Below, one piece after another: positions 1 through 10,044 of a DNA stretch of 64,000 bases. This DNA is from Zantedeschia hybrid cultivar. Taxonomy: Eukaryota > Streptophyta > Magnoliopsida > Alismatales > Araceae. How positions within the stretch are numbered: position 1 is the first letter of the stretch; the number at the start of each line of letters is the position of its first letter. Made by a program: the position numbers and the translations under genes. The notes beneath the pieces are model-generated. The model was not told the origin of the DNA, ran no database searches, and saw nothing but the letters and a program-made list of their open reading frames with translations. Where the stretch lies: assembly GCA_030544215.1 (NCBI GenBank), contig JARZZO010000011.1, positions 11,642,001 through 11,706,000 on the forward strand. Direction: 5' to 3'.

Positions 1-974
1 ATGTTAAAATACAAACACTTTACAAGAAAAGTCACGCAAATATATTTAACATCAAAAAAATATTTTTTTTATATAAAGTAAAAATATTTTAACTCGGGTG
101 ATATTCACAATAAACTACATAGTTAAGGAGTTATAAGGAAATACTACCATAAATAAGGGGTTTATACATTAATATAAATTATGCAGGCAAAAATCCTATT
201 ATTCAAAAAGTTTGATGGAGGTATCACGGGGACAAAAATGGAATCTTCCCTTTGTGGGGTCTATGAAGATTCGCATCTTCTCCGTCGTACGACGAACTGA
301 CATGTGGGGGAGTGTTGCCGCTCAGTTCAGGGACCCAACCTCTGGTCAAACAAGGACAAGTCCTTTTACCCAAAAAGGTAAAAAAGAACAAAATAACGGT
401 AATTTTTGTTTTTGAAAAGGTAAGGGTGTGTCTGGTTTCATAAAATATATTTGACTTAGGAAACATATTTACAAGAAAAACGATAATAAAATTTGTCATT
501 TGGTATTTATGGAACTAATAGGAAGAGAATTCAATCTCATCCCATAGATGTCAAAATTGAAAAAATAGGAAGTCAACCAATTTAAGTTTTCTATTGACTA
601 GAGTTTTCCGGATTACCTAATAAGTCATTGTACTATAAGCGAAAAGCCTTTTGTGCAGTATACTTACATGAAATCAAATGGACCTAATTATATGAAATAT
701 TAGATAATACTTTTTGGACTTTATATTTAGGTTTTAAAATTCTACTCATGAAATATTTTTCTTTTATTTTAATTTTTAGTTCAAAATAGTTATAAATCAA
801 AAACTCTAAAATCTTAAGATCGATGATTTTAAAAGTAAAATATTATGTGATCTTTTACCACATCGGATATAAGTGCCGACATCTGCACTCAAGAGCTAAG
901 GTTCGTCTCCAACAATACAAAATAGATATCCCATCCTTCAATGCAAGTGCTTCAAAAATTGGAATTAATTTGAC
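1..974. other. AT-rich intergenic DNA, no gene seen
   Basis: No convincing coding region. The only recognisable piece is about 232-345, which is related in inverted orientation to about 4806-4935: both contain GATTCGCATCTTCTCCGT preceded by a version of AATGGAATCTT. This marks two copies of an unnamed dispersed repeat. Confidence 0.5.
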
Positions 975-1187
975 TCATCTAATGTTTTTTTTTTGGACTA
1001 ATAGCAGAGTGGTACAGAACCTCTAAATACTATCAGAATGAACATAAATCGAATCGTTTAAAGAAGCGAAAAAACGTCAGGAACAACACTATCTCGCACA
1101 CGGCGGGATCAAACTTCCGACCCTTCCAACTGGAGAGGCGGGGGGTGTCCACTTCGCTACAGAGCGAGGGACAATTCATCTAATGTT
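975..1187 (-). mobile_element. tRNA-derived SINE with target-site duplication
   Basis: A minus-strand SINE of about 190 bp (987-1175). On the minus strand it has a pol III A-box-like TAGCGAAGTGG, then a B-box-like AAGTTTGATCCCG, and ends in a short A tail (T-run at 987-996 on +). It is flanked by TCATCTAATGTT at 975-986 and again at 1176-1187, a clear target-site duplication from L1-type retrotransposition. It has no coding capacity. The family is not identified. Confidence 0.75.
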
Positions 1188-2024
1188 ATGACGGCTGAAA
1201 TTGGGTGTGATACATCCCTCCCCCAAACTCATTTCTCTCCGTACGCGCACCAACCCGCAGCTGCACGTATGATGGGTTCAGCTGGCTCAGCATCCAGCGT
1301 CGCAACCTACCAACGGTGGGAAACCCAGCCGTTGTTTCACTTGGAAGATACCTCCAGCTGGGGCCCACAACACACGTAGATGGAATGTTGAGGTCGGCAA
1401 ATCAGGTCGGTGCGTTGCAGTGTGTGTTAATGTGGTGTGGTGCAATCACAGTGGGCTCGATTGAGTGCATTATCTGTTAATTAATTTGAAAATGAGTGAT
1501 CTGATCGAGTAATACGGTAGATTCTTAGTGTATAATTGTATGTGTTGCAATGTGTGTCAGTTAAAAACAAAATCTATTGCTTGTTTTATAAATTAACAAT
1601 TAGCCAAATAGTCGCTTACATTTGCATCCCTAAACAGTGCAAAACCACATCAGAATCAGAAGAAGACGACAAAGGAACTGTTTGTTCATGGGCAACCGTG
1701 TCGAGACGAGTCTAACCCACACCCTCTCATCAGCGCACGCACTCTCCCGTGCACATCGCCACGCAGCTGATCGGAGCTCCGCGGGTGTCACCGATGTACA
1801 CAAGGCGGGGGGATAAGATGACAAGTAGGCGGGACGGTGCAAGCAAAGCAACTTCTATATGTATTTAAATACTATTTGGTTCGCTATAAAATATTTAAAT
1901 ATTATATTTTTGTGAGATATAAATTATAGTCTTTTATCATACTTTATGTTAAATTGAACAGTCCCTTGATTCGTCGATAAATATGGTCAGGTATTTAACT
2001 ATTTTTCTTCGTCATTTTATTATT
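1188..2024. other. Intergenic, nothing recognised
   Basis: Mixed-composition DNA with only short shadow reading frames. No protein domain, RNA gene or clear repeat boundary was seen. Confidence 0.4.
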
Positions 2025-2890
2025 TAACATATTTTTTTGTCAAACAAGGGCTTAAATATAAGTCATATTTTCATGAAGAATATTGTGGCACTACATTTGT
2101 TATCATATTCCCCAAATGCTTTATATTTTATGCCTCTATTACGTTCTCAACGGAGTTTGTTTAGGTTTAACGATACCAAGTTCATGGGAAGGAATCTGAA
2201 ATGATATTATTTATTATCATACTATGCAAGCCAATGTAAAAAAAAAGAATATAGAAATATACAGTAAAATACAATAGGTTTCGCAATACATATGGTGTGT
2301 ACTAATGGTTGTGCATCTACCAGTCTCTCCCATTTTATGCATAGAATGGTTGTGGATCTACCAGTCTCTCCCATTTTATCCATAGACACTTTCCACCTAC
2401 CACACAGACAAAGTTTCCATGTACTTTGACTTTGATTTTTTTTTTTTTTTTGTACAGATAATTTGGTGGCCAAGTATTTACAGTGCTCTTTGGTAGAAGA
2501 GACTCGAATCTCACGAGTATTTTTTTATTGGGGACATTTCAACTCTACTTAATTAGATGACTATCTTAGGCTAACCCTAACATCTAAAAAAGAAATTCTA
2601 CGAGCTACATCCTCATATGTGAAGTGCATGCACCTGATGGGAGATGAATCGATAACCTTCCCATGTGGGGGAGGCTAAGAGGTTTGAATTGAGCCAGGCA
2701 TAGTTGGTGTACCTCAACTTAGTTTAGACTACAGTTTCTTGTGTTTCAATAGGCCTCTATTTATATGAAGTTAGAGGTGAATTTAATATTTCATTTTATC
2801 AAATAACTGATTAGTCTTTAGCTCTTGTAAACGGACACATGTGGGAACAAGGGATATGAGACTCAGAAGATCTCGTCCTATATGTTTTCT
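2025..2890. repeat. Direct duplication, copy 1 (partner near 7179-8135)
   Basis: This segment is nearly collinear with 7179-8135. Both start with TTTGTCAAACAAGGGCTTAA and run through the same landmarks: CCCCAAATGCTTTATATTTT, AATACAATAGGTTTCGCAAT, the poly(T)/TGTACAGATA junction and CAGAAGATCT. Copy 1 lacks about 100 bp present in copy 2 around 7437-7535. It also carries a local 42-44 bp tandem repeat around 2306-2392 (CTACCAGTCTCTCCCATTTT twice). Confidence 0.85.
2435..2720 (-). mobile_element. SINE-like sequence inside the direct duplication
   Basis: Read on the minus strand it has a B-box-like GATTCGAGTCTC and ends in an A tail (T-run 2435-2451 on +) after TGTACA. A relative lies at 9366-9640, and the duplicated copy is at about 7656-7940. 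Both ends are uncertain because no clean target-site duplication was found. Confidence 0.4.
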
Positions 2891-3034
2891 GCTAAGCAGG
2901 TCACGTGTCCTGCACTGTGGGACTCAGTACAACAATCATTACGCATGTGATTTAATTTGAGGATGAAGAGCCCCTTTGCAGCTCCCAGAGTTGCATGTTG
3001 AATTTGGGCCGCCTAAACTTAAGTCCAACCTAAT

Positions 3035-3419
3035 CTTACTTTTGAGTAACACTTGCTGCACTTACTCTTTGTGCTGCATTGAGGGTCACTGCAGCGCATA
3101 AACAAAATATAAAAATATTTTTTTATATTTTTTTAGGTGGGTCTTTACGTGCTCTACATGTTTGTGCAAGCCAATCTCCAATTGGACAACGTAAAAAAAG
3201 TCTGAAAAATAAAAAAACGAAATCTCAAATACCTTTAATAGGTTGAGCCCAATAATATTTTTAGATTTTTCAGATTTTTTTTTATCATCCGATTGGAAAT
3301 CAGTATGTATAGACATGTAGGACACCTCAGAGCTCACCTAAAAAATTTAAAAAATAAATCTTTTTTATTTACTCATTACACACTAAAGGTCAATACAGCA
3401 AGTGTCACTCTCTACTTTT
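3035..3419. mobile_element. Mutator-type MITE
   Basis: Terminal inverted repeats GAGTAACACTTGCTGCA (3044 on) and, reverse-complemented from 3410, GAGTGACACTTGCTGTA. The flanks CTTACTTTT (3035-3043) and TCTACTTTT (3411-3419) match at 7 of 9 positions, as expected of an aged 9-bp Mutator target duplication. The interior is AT-rich and non-coding. Confidence 0.6.
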
Positions 3420-3425
3420 TGTAGG

Positions 3426-4100
3426 GTCCGCTTCAGTAATGCTTGCTACACTGACCCTCAGTGCAGCAAGCTGAGTCATCATGTACAGTAAAATGTCATT
3501 GGTTCACCAAAGCAAGGGTCACATGGACTAGGTAACTTTTTCTACATATGGGCAAGACAAATATTAAATGCGGAACGTGACATATATATACGCGTGACCA
3601 ATACTATGTGGACATGACAAATAGTAATGCTCCGTAGACATGACAAATACATCATTTGTCACGCTAAAAAAATATTTGTCATGCCTATAAAATAAATATG
3701 TACACATATGCGTAAGGATGACAAATATTTTTTAGATATGATAAATACTCCGTGGACGTGACAAATACTATTTGTCATGCCTACAAAGTATTTATCATGT
3801 CTGTAAAATACTTGTTACGTCAAAAAATATGTACACAAATGCATAGAGATGACATCTAGGCATGGCAAATGCTTCGTAGTATTTGTCACACTCTCCCACA
3901 AAGTATTTGTCATACGTACGTATATATATTTGTCACGTCTAAAATCTCACACTGACATTTAATGTTTGTCTGATTTACCTATAAAAATATTATCCAACTC
4001 ATGTGATCTGTGCCTAAGTGGACCAATAACATCTTGCATTGCAAGATGACTTAGCTCGCTGCACTAATTCAGAGTACAACAAACATTACTTAGTCAGCTT
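3426..4100. mobile_element. Second Mutator-like MITE with long terminal inverted repeats
   Basis: Element about 3434-4092. The left end (AGTAATGCTTGCTACACTGA onward) and the reverse complement of the right end (AGTAATGTTTGTTGTACTCT onward) can be aligned for about 75 bp, sharing AGTGCAGC(A/G)AGCT(G/A)AGTCATC. The flanks GTCCGCTT and GTCAGCTT match at 7 of 8. The interior (about 3540-3960) repeats GACAAATA and its complement TATTTGTC many times in both orientations, so it can fold extensively. Confidence 0.6.
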
Positions 4101-5208
4101 ATATTTGGCCTAGTGTGACATGAAAAATATTTATTATACTCCCGAATGTTATAACTGCAATTGCCATTTGATCAGCAGATCATGATGCATAATTGCTATA
4201 CTACCTTCTGTGCATCTTAAAAGACACAGATTACAACAGATTGTGAGCATAGCTTTATTTATTAACTTCGAACATTTCGTCCTAGGTGCTGTTTGTCATG
4301 TAGTAAATCCTTATGATTTTTTTATTTTAAAAACATGATATTTGGAATCTTTGGATTTTGATCCATCTTGATTGTTAACAGAAATCAATATCAGGAAAAA
4401 ATGAATATTTTGGACTGAAGATTAAAATTAGAGAACATACCAAGTGGCATCTATAGCATCCCAAATGGCAAGAAGAGATAAATAAAAAATATAACATTGT
4501 ATGATATTTTATAACACACCAAACAAACATTAGAGCACGCTTGTTCTTTTGGCCTTTTTTCCTTATTTCTTAGTGTAAAAGGATGTTATTTCATGAAGAG
4601 CTCCATTTTCATGACACTAAAAGCTAACACAATGGAGATCAGATTAACAAACATGAGGATAAAAAAAGTGTATCTCACCTAATGATTAGATGCCTGACTT
4701 ATCATAAGAGAGAAAATAGATATTATTAATATTTTAAAATGTGTTAATATAGTGTGTAAAAAAATACTGAAAAATAATATTATTATACCATTCTCCTTTC
4801 ACGAATGAAGTCACCTAAATCTTGGGCCCCAAAACACCGAGCGGGCAATCCGTGGAGCAGGTCACCACGGAGAAGATGCGAATCCTATGACGATCGTCTT
4901 AGGAAAGATTCCATTCGTGCCCTCCAATACCACCATCGATGACCCACAAGGTAGTGCATAACCTAAATAAATTTAAAAACTTTTAAATAATACCCCTGAA
5001 GGTTGTTTCTCCTATCTTTCACATTAAAAAAAAAAAAAAATCATGTTTGCATTGATGGTTAATTAAACTTAGATACCCACATGGGCATCCTTGGGTTGGG
5101 TAGGGGCGTGTGTGTCGGCCGGGTCTTGATGCACCCGTACGAATATCCCAGACCCTGCCCTATTTGGTTGGAATATTGTTTTTGACACAATATTAATTTT
5201 GATATTAA
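4101..5208. other. Intergenic, AT-rich
   Basis: No gene seen. It contains the inverted relative (about 4806-4935) of the repeat at 232-345 and an A-run near 5025-5040. Confidence 0.4.
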
Positions 5209-5975
5209 TATTTTTGAAATCTACTACACTAATGTTGAAATTGATACTGCAGGATGACTGGAGGATAAAAATGAAGTTAAGAGTGAAAAAGGGAGAGGAA
5301 AGAATCCATTTTTAATACAAATTCAAATATGAATTAAATTTATTATTGCAATACACTTTATTAATATATGAATATCAAAGTTGATAGAACATAACCAAAC
5401 AACCACTGTTCAGAGTATTATTAAAATTCAAACCGGCAGAGTTATCCAGTACAACAACCAACACCACTTAGGTCCTCATGTTTTCTGAACAGTGGGGAAG
5501 CAAGTTAGATTTCAACCCCCCGGATGGACACTCGGTCTGGCCTCCAACAGATCCACCCTCATCACCGGAAGATCCACATTCTTAGAATTATCATGTGTTC
5601 AGCCAAACGTGATAACGTTACATTTTTCTATTTTAAAAATTATTGTAAATTTTTATTTTAATATATATATTTTTTATTTTAAAACTATATAAAATATTGT
5701 GATGCAACCAAACACCCCATAATGATCTATTTTCCAATTGTTGGGTACCAATGGGTGAGGTACCAAGCTCAAGATCCCACAAAGGAAAACCACTATCATT
5801 TTAATAAATTCCCTATCAAACGAAATTGAGCCAAATTTTCCTATAGTAGTTCTTCTATAAAAGGTGTATACTTTATAATAATAAGTGCTTTGTGTATGTG
5901 CTCTATTATTTAGTTTTCTGGCCCCCATAGAATGGTTCTTGTCTCTATCTCCACATAGACAGTTAAATTACCATA
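5209..5975. repeat. Left arm of a large inverted duplication
   Basis: 5209-5515 and 5720-5975 are present as reverse complements at 11690-11935, 10408-10456 and 10045-10288. Shared landmarks include AACATAACCAAACAACCACT, GGGGAAGCAAGTTAGATTT, TCAAACGAAATTGAGCC and TAGTTTTCTGGCC. The arms differ by substitutions, small indels and a 1.2-kb insertion in the right arm. The inverted units sit about 4 to 6 kb apart, so this is not a simple MITE. It may be the ends of a larger decayed element or an inverted segmental duplication. Confidence 0.75.
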
Positions 5976-6213
5976 AAAATATCTCCACATAGCCTTCGTT
6001 TTCGGTCTCTGTCACCAACCGGTCTTAAACCCTAGTTTGATGGGTGTGTTAAAACTTTGCTGCACTAGCAGTGATCCGGCCGGGAGAAATCCCTCAGTAG
6101 CTCTGTCACAGGCAGCGTTTGAAGAAAATAATCCAAGAACAGTGAAGTTATCACCACGAAAATGTTCTACTTGCTGTTCTCTTCATGGGGGTTCAAGGTG
6201 GTTGTGAATGTGT

Positions 6214-6468
6214 AAGTGTTCTCTTCCTCTTTTTTTTTTTTTTTGGTCGAGTAGTCCAGTGGCTAGGCAGTGAGGGGCCTGATCCGAATGACTAGAGATC
6301 AAGTTCGCCAATGCGAGAGCTTCTCTCTCATATGGGAGAGGGAATTTTCTAGAGAAAAAACCATGTAATGCGCGAGTTTTCCACATGACTCAGCCCTGCG
6401 AGCTAGTTCTCCCTGGGGGAGGTGTCCTACCACCGGACTAGGTGCGGGGAGATGTACAAGTGTTTTCT
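6214..6468 (-). mobile_element. SINE-like element with target-site duplication
   Basis: Body about 6225-6457, flanked by AAGTGTTCTCT (6214-6224) and AAGTGTTTTCT (6458-6468). On the minus strand it starts with an A-box-like TAGTCCGGTGG, has a B-box-like GAACTTGATCTC, and ends in an A tail (T-run about 6229-6244 on +). The A-to-B spacing is longer than normal for a tRNA-derived head, so the internal structure may be composite. Confidence 0.5.
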
Positions 6469-6696
6469 ATAAATGGGCAGCAATGGTTTCCACAGTTACA
6501 TCATCACTAAGCTACCATATATGATCTTCTACGATAATTAGAAGTTGATGGAGTCTTCAGCAGCACTATCGAACTCTTTAGCATCAAAAGCTGAACAGCT
6601 GATTCGTAACTTCTTCCATATGTCTAGATATGATAACTTGATCGTCATACACCATATAACACTAGGCCATAGAATTTTATTATTATTGTAAGGGTT

Positions 6697-7056
6697 TTTT
6701 TGTATATATACTCTTCAAATACATCATATCTTCATGTATACCCCCAACCCTCATCAATATTTTTGAAATCTTTAGAAAGTTGCACTTGTACCCCTCAATC
6801 TAATGATTTTACATGAATACTCTTAATTTACTAATAGTTTGCATATATACCCTTCAATTCATTAAAATCTTGCATTATGTACCCCAATTATATCATGATT
6901 TATGCAATAATTTTAACATATTTTGTTGAAGTTCACTTAAATTTGACGGGAATGATATAAATGCAATATTTTGAAGATTTCAGGGTATTGATGAGTACTG
7001 ATGATAATATGCGAGAGTTAGAAATATGATGTATTTGAGGGATATATATGCAAAAG
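6697..7056. repeat. Fold-back (long inverted repeat) element
   Basis: The left half begins TGTATATATACTCTTCAAAT. The reverse complement of the right half begins GCATATATATCCCTCAAATA. The two can be followed inward through ATACATCATAT, CTCATCAATA and TGAAATCTT for more than 100 bp. Non-coding. No target-site duplication could be assigned, so the transposon superfamily is open. Confidence 0.55.
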
Positions 7057-7178
7057 ACTGGGGGACTTGGAATATAAGTTATTTCGCCTTTTGGCTAAAT
7101 ATTCCATCCCCAACATACTTCTGTTGCCAAAAGATTTTTTTTCGACATATATGACTGGATAACATCCTATTACACCCA

Positions 7179-8135
7179 GCTATTTTTTTGTCAAACAAGG
7201 GCTTAAATTTAAGTCATATTTTTATGAAGAATATTATGGCACTACATTTGTTACCATATTCCCCAAATGCTTTATATTTTATGCCTCTATTACGTTGTCA
7301 ACGGAGTGTTTGTTTAGGTTTGACGATACCAAGTTCGTAGAAAGGAATCTGAAATGATACTATTTATTATGAGAGTATGCAAACCAATATAAAAAAATAG
7401 AAATATACAGTAAAATACAATAGGTTTCGCAATACAGAAATTCCTGGGAGGAAATTTTTATTTTCCCGCGTAAAGTACAGCGTGCAGGAGTTTCGTTGGA
7501 TTATAAATTGGGGTCCACGAGCAATCCATATGGTATCTACCAGTCTCCCATTTTATACATAGAATGGTTGTGCATCTACCAGTCTCTCCCATTTTATACG
7601 TAGACACTTTCCACCTACTACACAGACAAAGTTTCCACGTACTTTGACTTTGATTTTTTTTTTTTTTTTTTTTTGTACAGATAGGTTGGTGGCCAAGTAT
7701 TTGCAGTGCTTTTCAGTAGCAGAGATTCGAATCTCATGAGTGTTCTTTTACTGGGGACATTTCAACACCGAATATGATTTTTTTATCTAATTAGATGACT
7801 ATTTTAAGCCAACCCTAACATCAGAAAAGAAAATTCTACGAACTACGTTCTAGTATATGGGGTGCATGCACTTAATGGGAAATGAATCGATAACCTTCTC
7901 AGGTGGGGAGGCTATGAGGTACGAATTGAGCCAGGCACAGTTGGTGTACCTCAACTTAGTTTAGACTACAGTTTTTTGTGTTTCAATAGGCCTCCATTTA
8001 TATGAAGTTAAAGGTGAATTTAATATTTTATGTTATTTTATTTGATCAAATAACTGATTAATCTTTAGCTCTTGTAAATGGACAAAGTTGGTGTACTCAG
8101 AAGATCTTGTCCTATGTGTTTTCTGCCAAGCACAT
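7179..8135. repeat. Direct duplication, copy 2 (partner near 2025-2890)
   Basis: Second copy of the segment described at 2025-2890, about 5.1 kb downstream in the same orientation. It includes the SINE-like tract (about 7656-7940) and an extra stretch of about 100 bp (7437-7535) absent from copy 1. Many scattered substitutions indicate an old duplication. Confidence 0.85.
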
Positions 8136-9365
8136 TAGTTGTGGGCCACTCTCCATGTAGCTCATGCATGATGATTAATATGGTGGGTCAAAGTATGTAG
8201 ACACATCATAGGGAGACTCTATCACTTATGCACTTCTTGTCTCCACCACACCATGGACTTGGATGGCATGTATATATAAGGAGGCAAAATGATAAGGCAC
8301 AATGGATTGTTGGGCCAAGCATGTATTTGACCTACCTAATAAGTCAAAACATCAATTTTCATTTTGCTTAGAAGAAATTAAGTGAGCTATGCTCATTCCC
8401 TTTAAGTTACATAAGCCGTGGAAAACTCGAGAAAGGTGTTAGGGGATGGGATTCTCTGGATATCATTCTCTAGATCAGAATGTGTCTCCACTCACGAAAG
8501 ACGGGAGTGAATGTGAATCTTACGTTCACTTTTTTTATAAGATATGTATGATAATGAGATCTGATTTTTTGATGGGAGAGAGTGTCATTCGTGGATGAGG
8601 GTGCAACATCTCCGAGAGGCTTCTTTCCCTCCATTGATGGTAAGGAATGAGGATTATAGCTTGAGATCACTGACCATGTGTGCTGACTCGTGCAGGAGAG
8701 ATGTTGTTCTTGGAGGCCTTTTAAGATGGCCAAAGTTTCAATTACTGAAAATGGGTTTATTTGGTTTGATCTGAAACACCGTAAAATATTATAAAACATC
8801 ACATTTTACGACATGATGACATAAAATACTATGATGGGACTGCATGTGACATTGCCTACCCAATCGTATAGGAGAGGTTTACTCCACCACTGCTGATGCA
8901 AACTGAAACCCACTTCGAATCCTTGCCCTCCCCTTCTTTTTTTTGGGCAATTGCCCTCTCCTTCTTACATCATCGAGACTACCTCTTGATTTATTTATTT
9001 TTTCATTTGTAAAGTTCAAACATCGTTGGAGACTCGTGCCTCCTAACTAGATTATTTAGTGTACCAGATTATTTCTCTGGAATGAAAAATATTGAATCAA
9101 GGCACAAACAAAAAATTGTAGCTGTGCAGAAGTAAAGGAGGAAGTATTAAAGCCATTGAAGAGGAGTTGTGAACACTTTGTTAATTAAAGCCAGCTGACC
9201 AAAAGCGAAAAAAGATAGAAGCTTTCGGACACCAGTAGTCTACTCCAGGGATTCGCTTTGCTCCAATGTCTTTGGAGGATTTGATGAAATAAGATAAGTC
9301 TAGGGGGAATGAAGGATGATTGCCTTGGTTCCACAGGGCTTTCCAAATCTATTTGAGTCTTTTTT
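8136..9365. other. Intergenic; one unsupported minus-strand frame
   Basis: A 110-codon open frame at 8470-8802 (minus) has no recognised domain, homologous look or splice context, and is not called a gene. Nothing else is identifiable. Confidence 0.4.
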
Positions 9366-9640
9366 TAGATCAGTGACTCAATGATCAAATATTTTACAGT
9401 GTCCTTTAAGTGGGAGAGGTTTCTCCTTATTGGAAATTATTTTGTAGCGAATGATAATTAGGTGACAATTGCAGGTCAACCGCACCACCAAAAGAAGTAA
9501 TCCTACGGGTCACGTCCTCCAAATGTCTAAGATGCAAATACTCAGTAAGAGTTGAATATGTGACCTCCCCAAATAAGAAAATCCTAAAATATTAGGCTCA
9601 CTTGGTGAATCCTGATTAACTTGTATGGCATAGCCCACCC
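9366..9640 (-). mobile_element. Diverged SINE-like copy
   Basis: Resembles the SINE-like tracts at 2435-2720 and 7656-7940: it shares the order of landmarks such as ACAGTG, GTCACGTCCTCC-type and GACCTCCCC-type blocks, and a T-rich left end. Heavily diverged; boundaries approximate. Confidence 0.35.
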
Positions 9641-10044
9641 ACGGGGGATCAACTTGGCCCAGTGCTAATTTGACCACATAACACCAGAGAAAAAATCTTC
9701 ATGAACATTTAGCATTGCCCATCAGATGCTTGGCAAGAGGATTTTTAATCTTTTTTTTTCTTTTTTAATATCTCCTAATAAGGCTTGCTCTTTTTGGCAT
9801 TTGGCTCCTAGGTTTTTGGCTCAAAGTTCACTGTCATCTAGAATCCTACCACATAAGCTTGTTGGTATCAATTCAAATTGGGTGATGCCTTATTATAACA
9901 AAGGAACTGAGAATGAATAGGTGATCGAGTCCACATCACATGATCAGCCTTTATGGCTCGGGATTTTGCATATATCCTCCTAAAGACCATGTACACAGGA
10001 CAAAGTACTATAAACTTATCATGGATATACGGTATCCTCACATT
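9641..10044. other. Intergenic, nothing recognised
   Basis: AT-rich sequence between the SINE-like copy and the right arm of the inverted duplication. No gene or clear repeat end seen. Confidence 0.4.

Noticed and set aside
8470..8802. 110-aa minus-strand frame
   Set aside because: No recognised domain, splice context or related sequence; chance frame.
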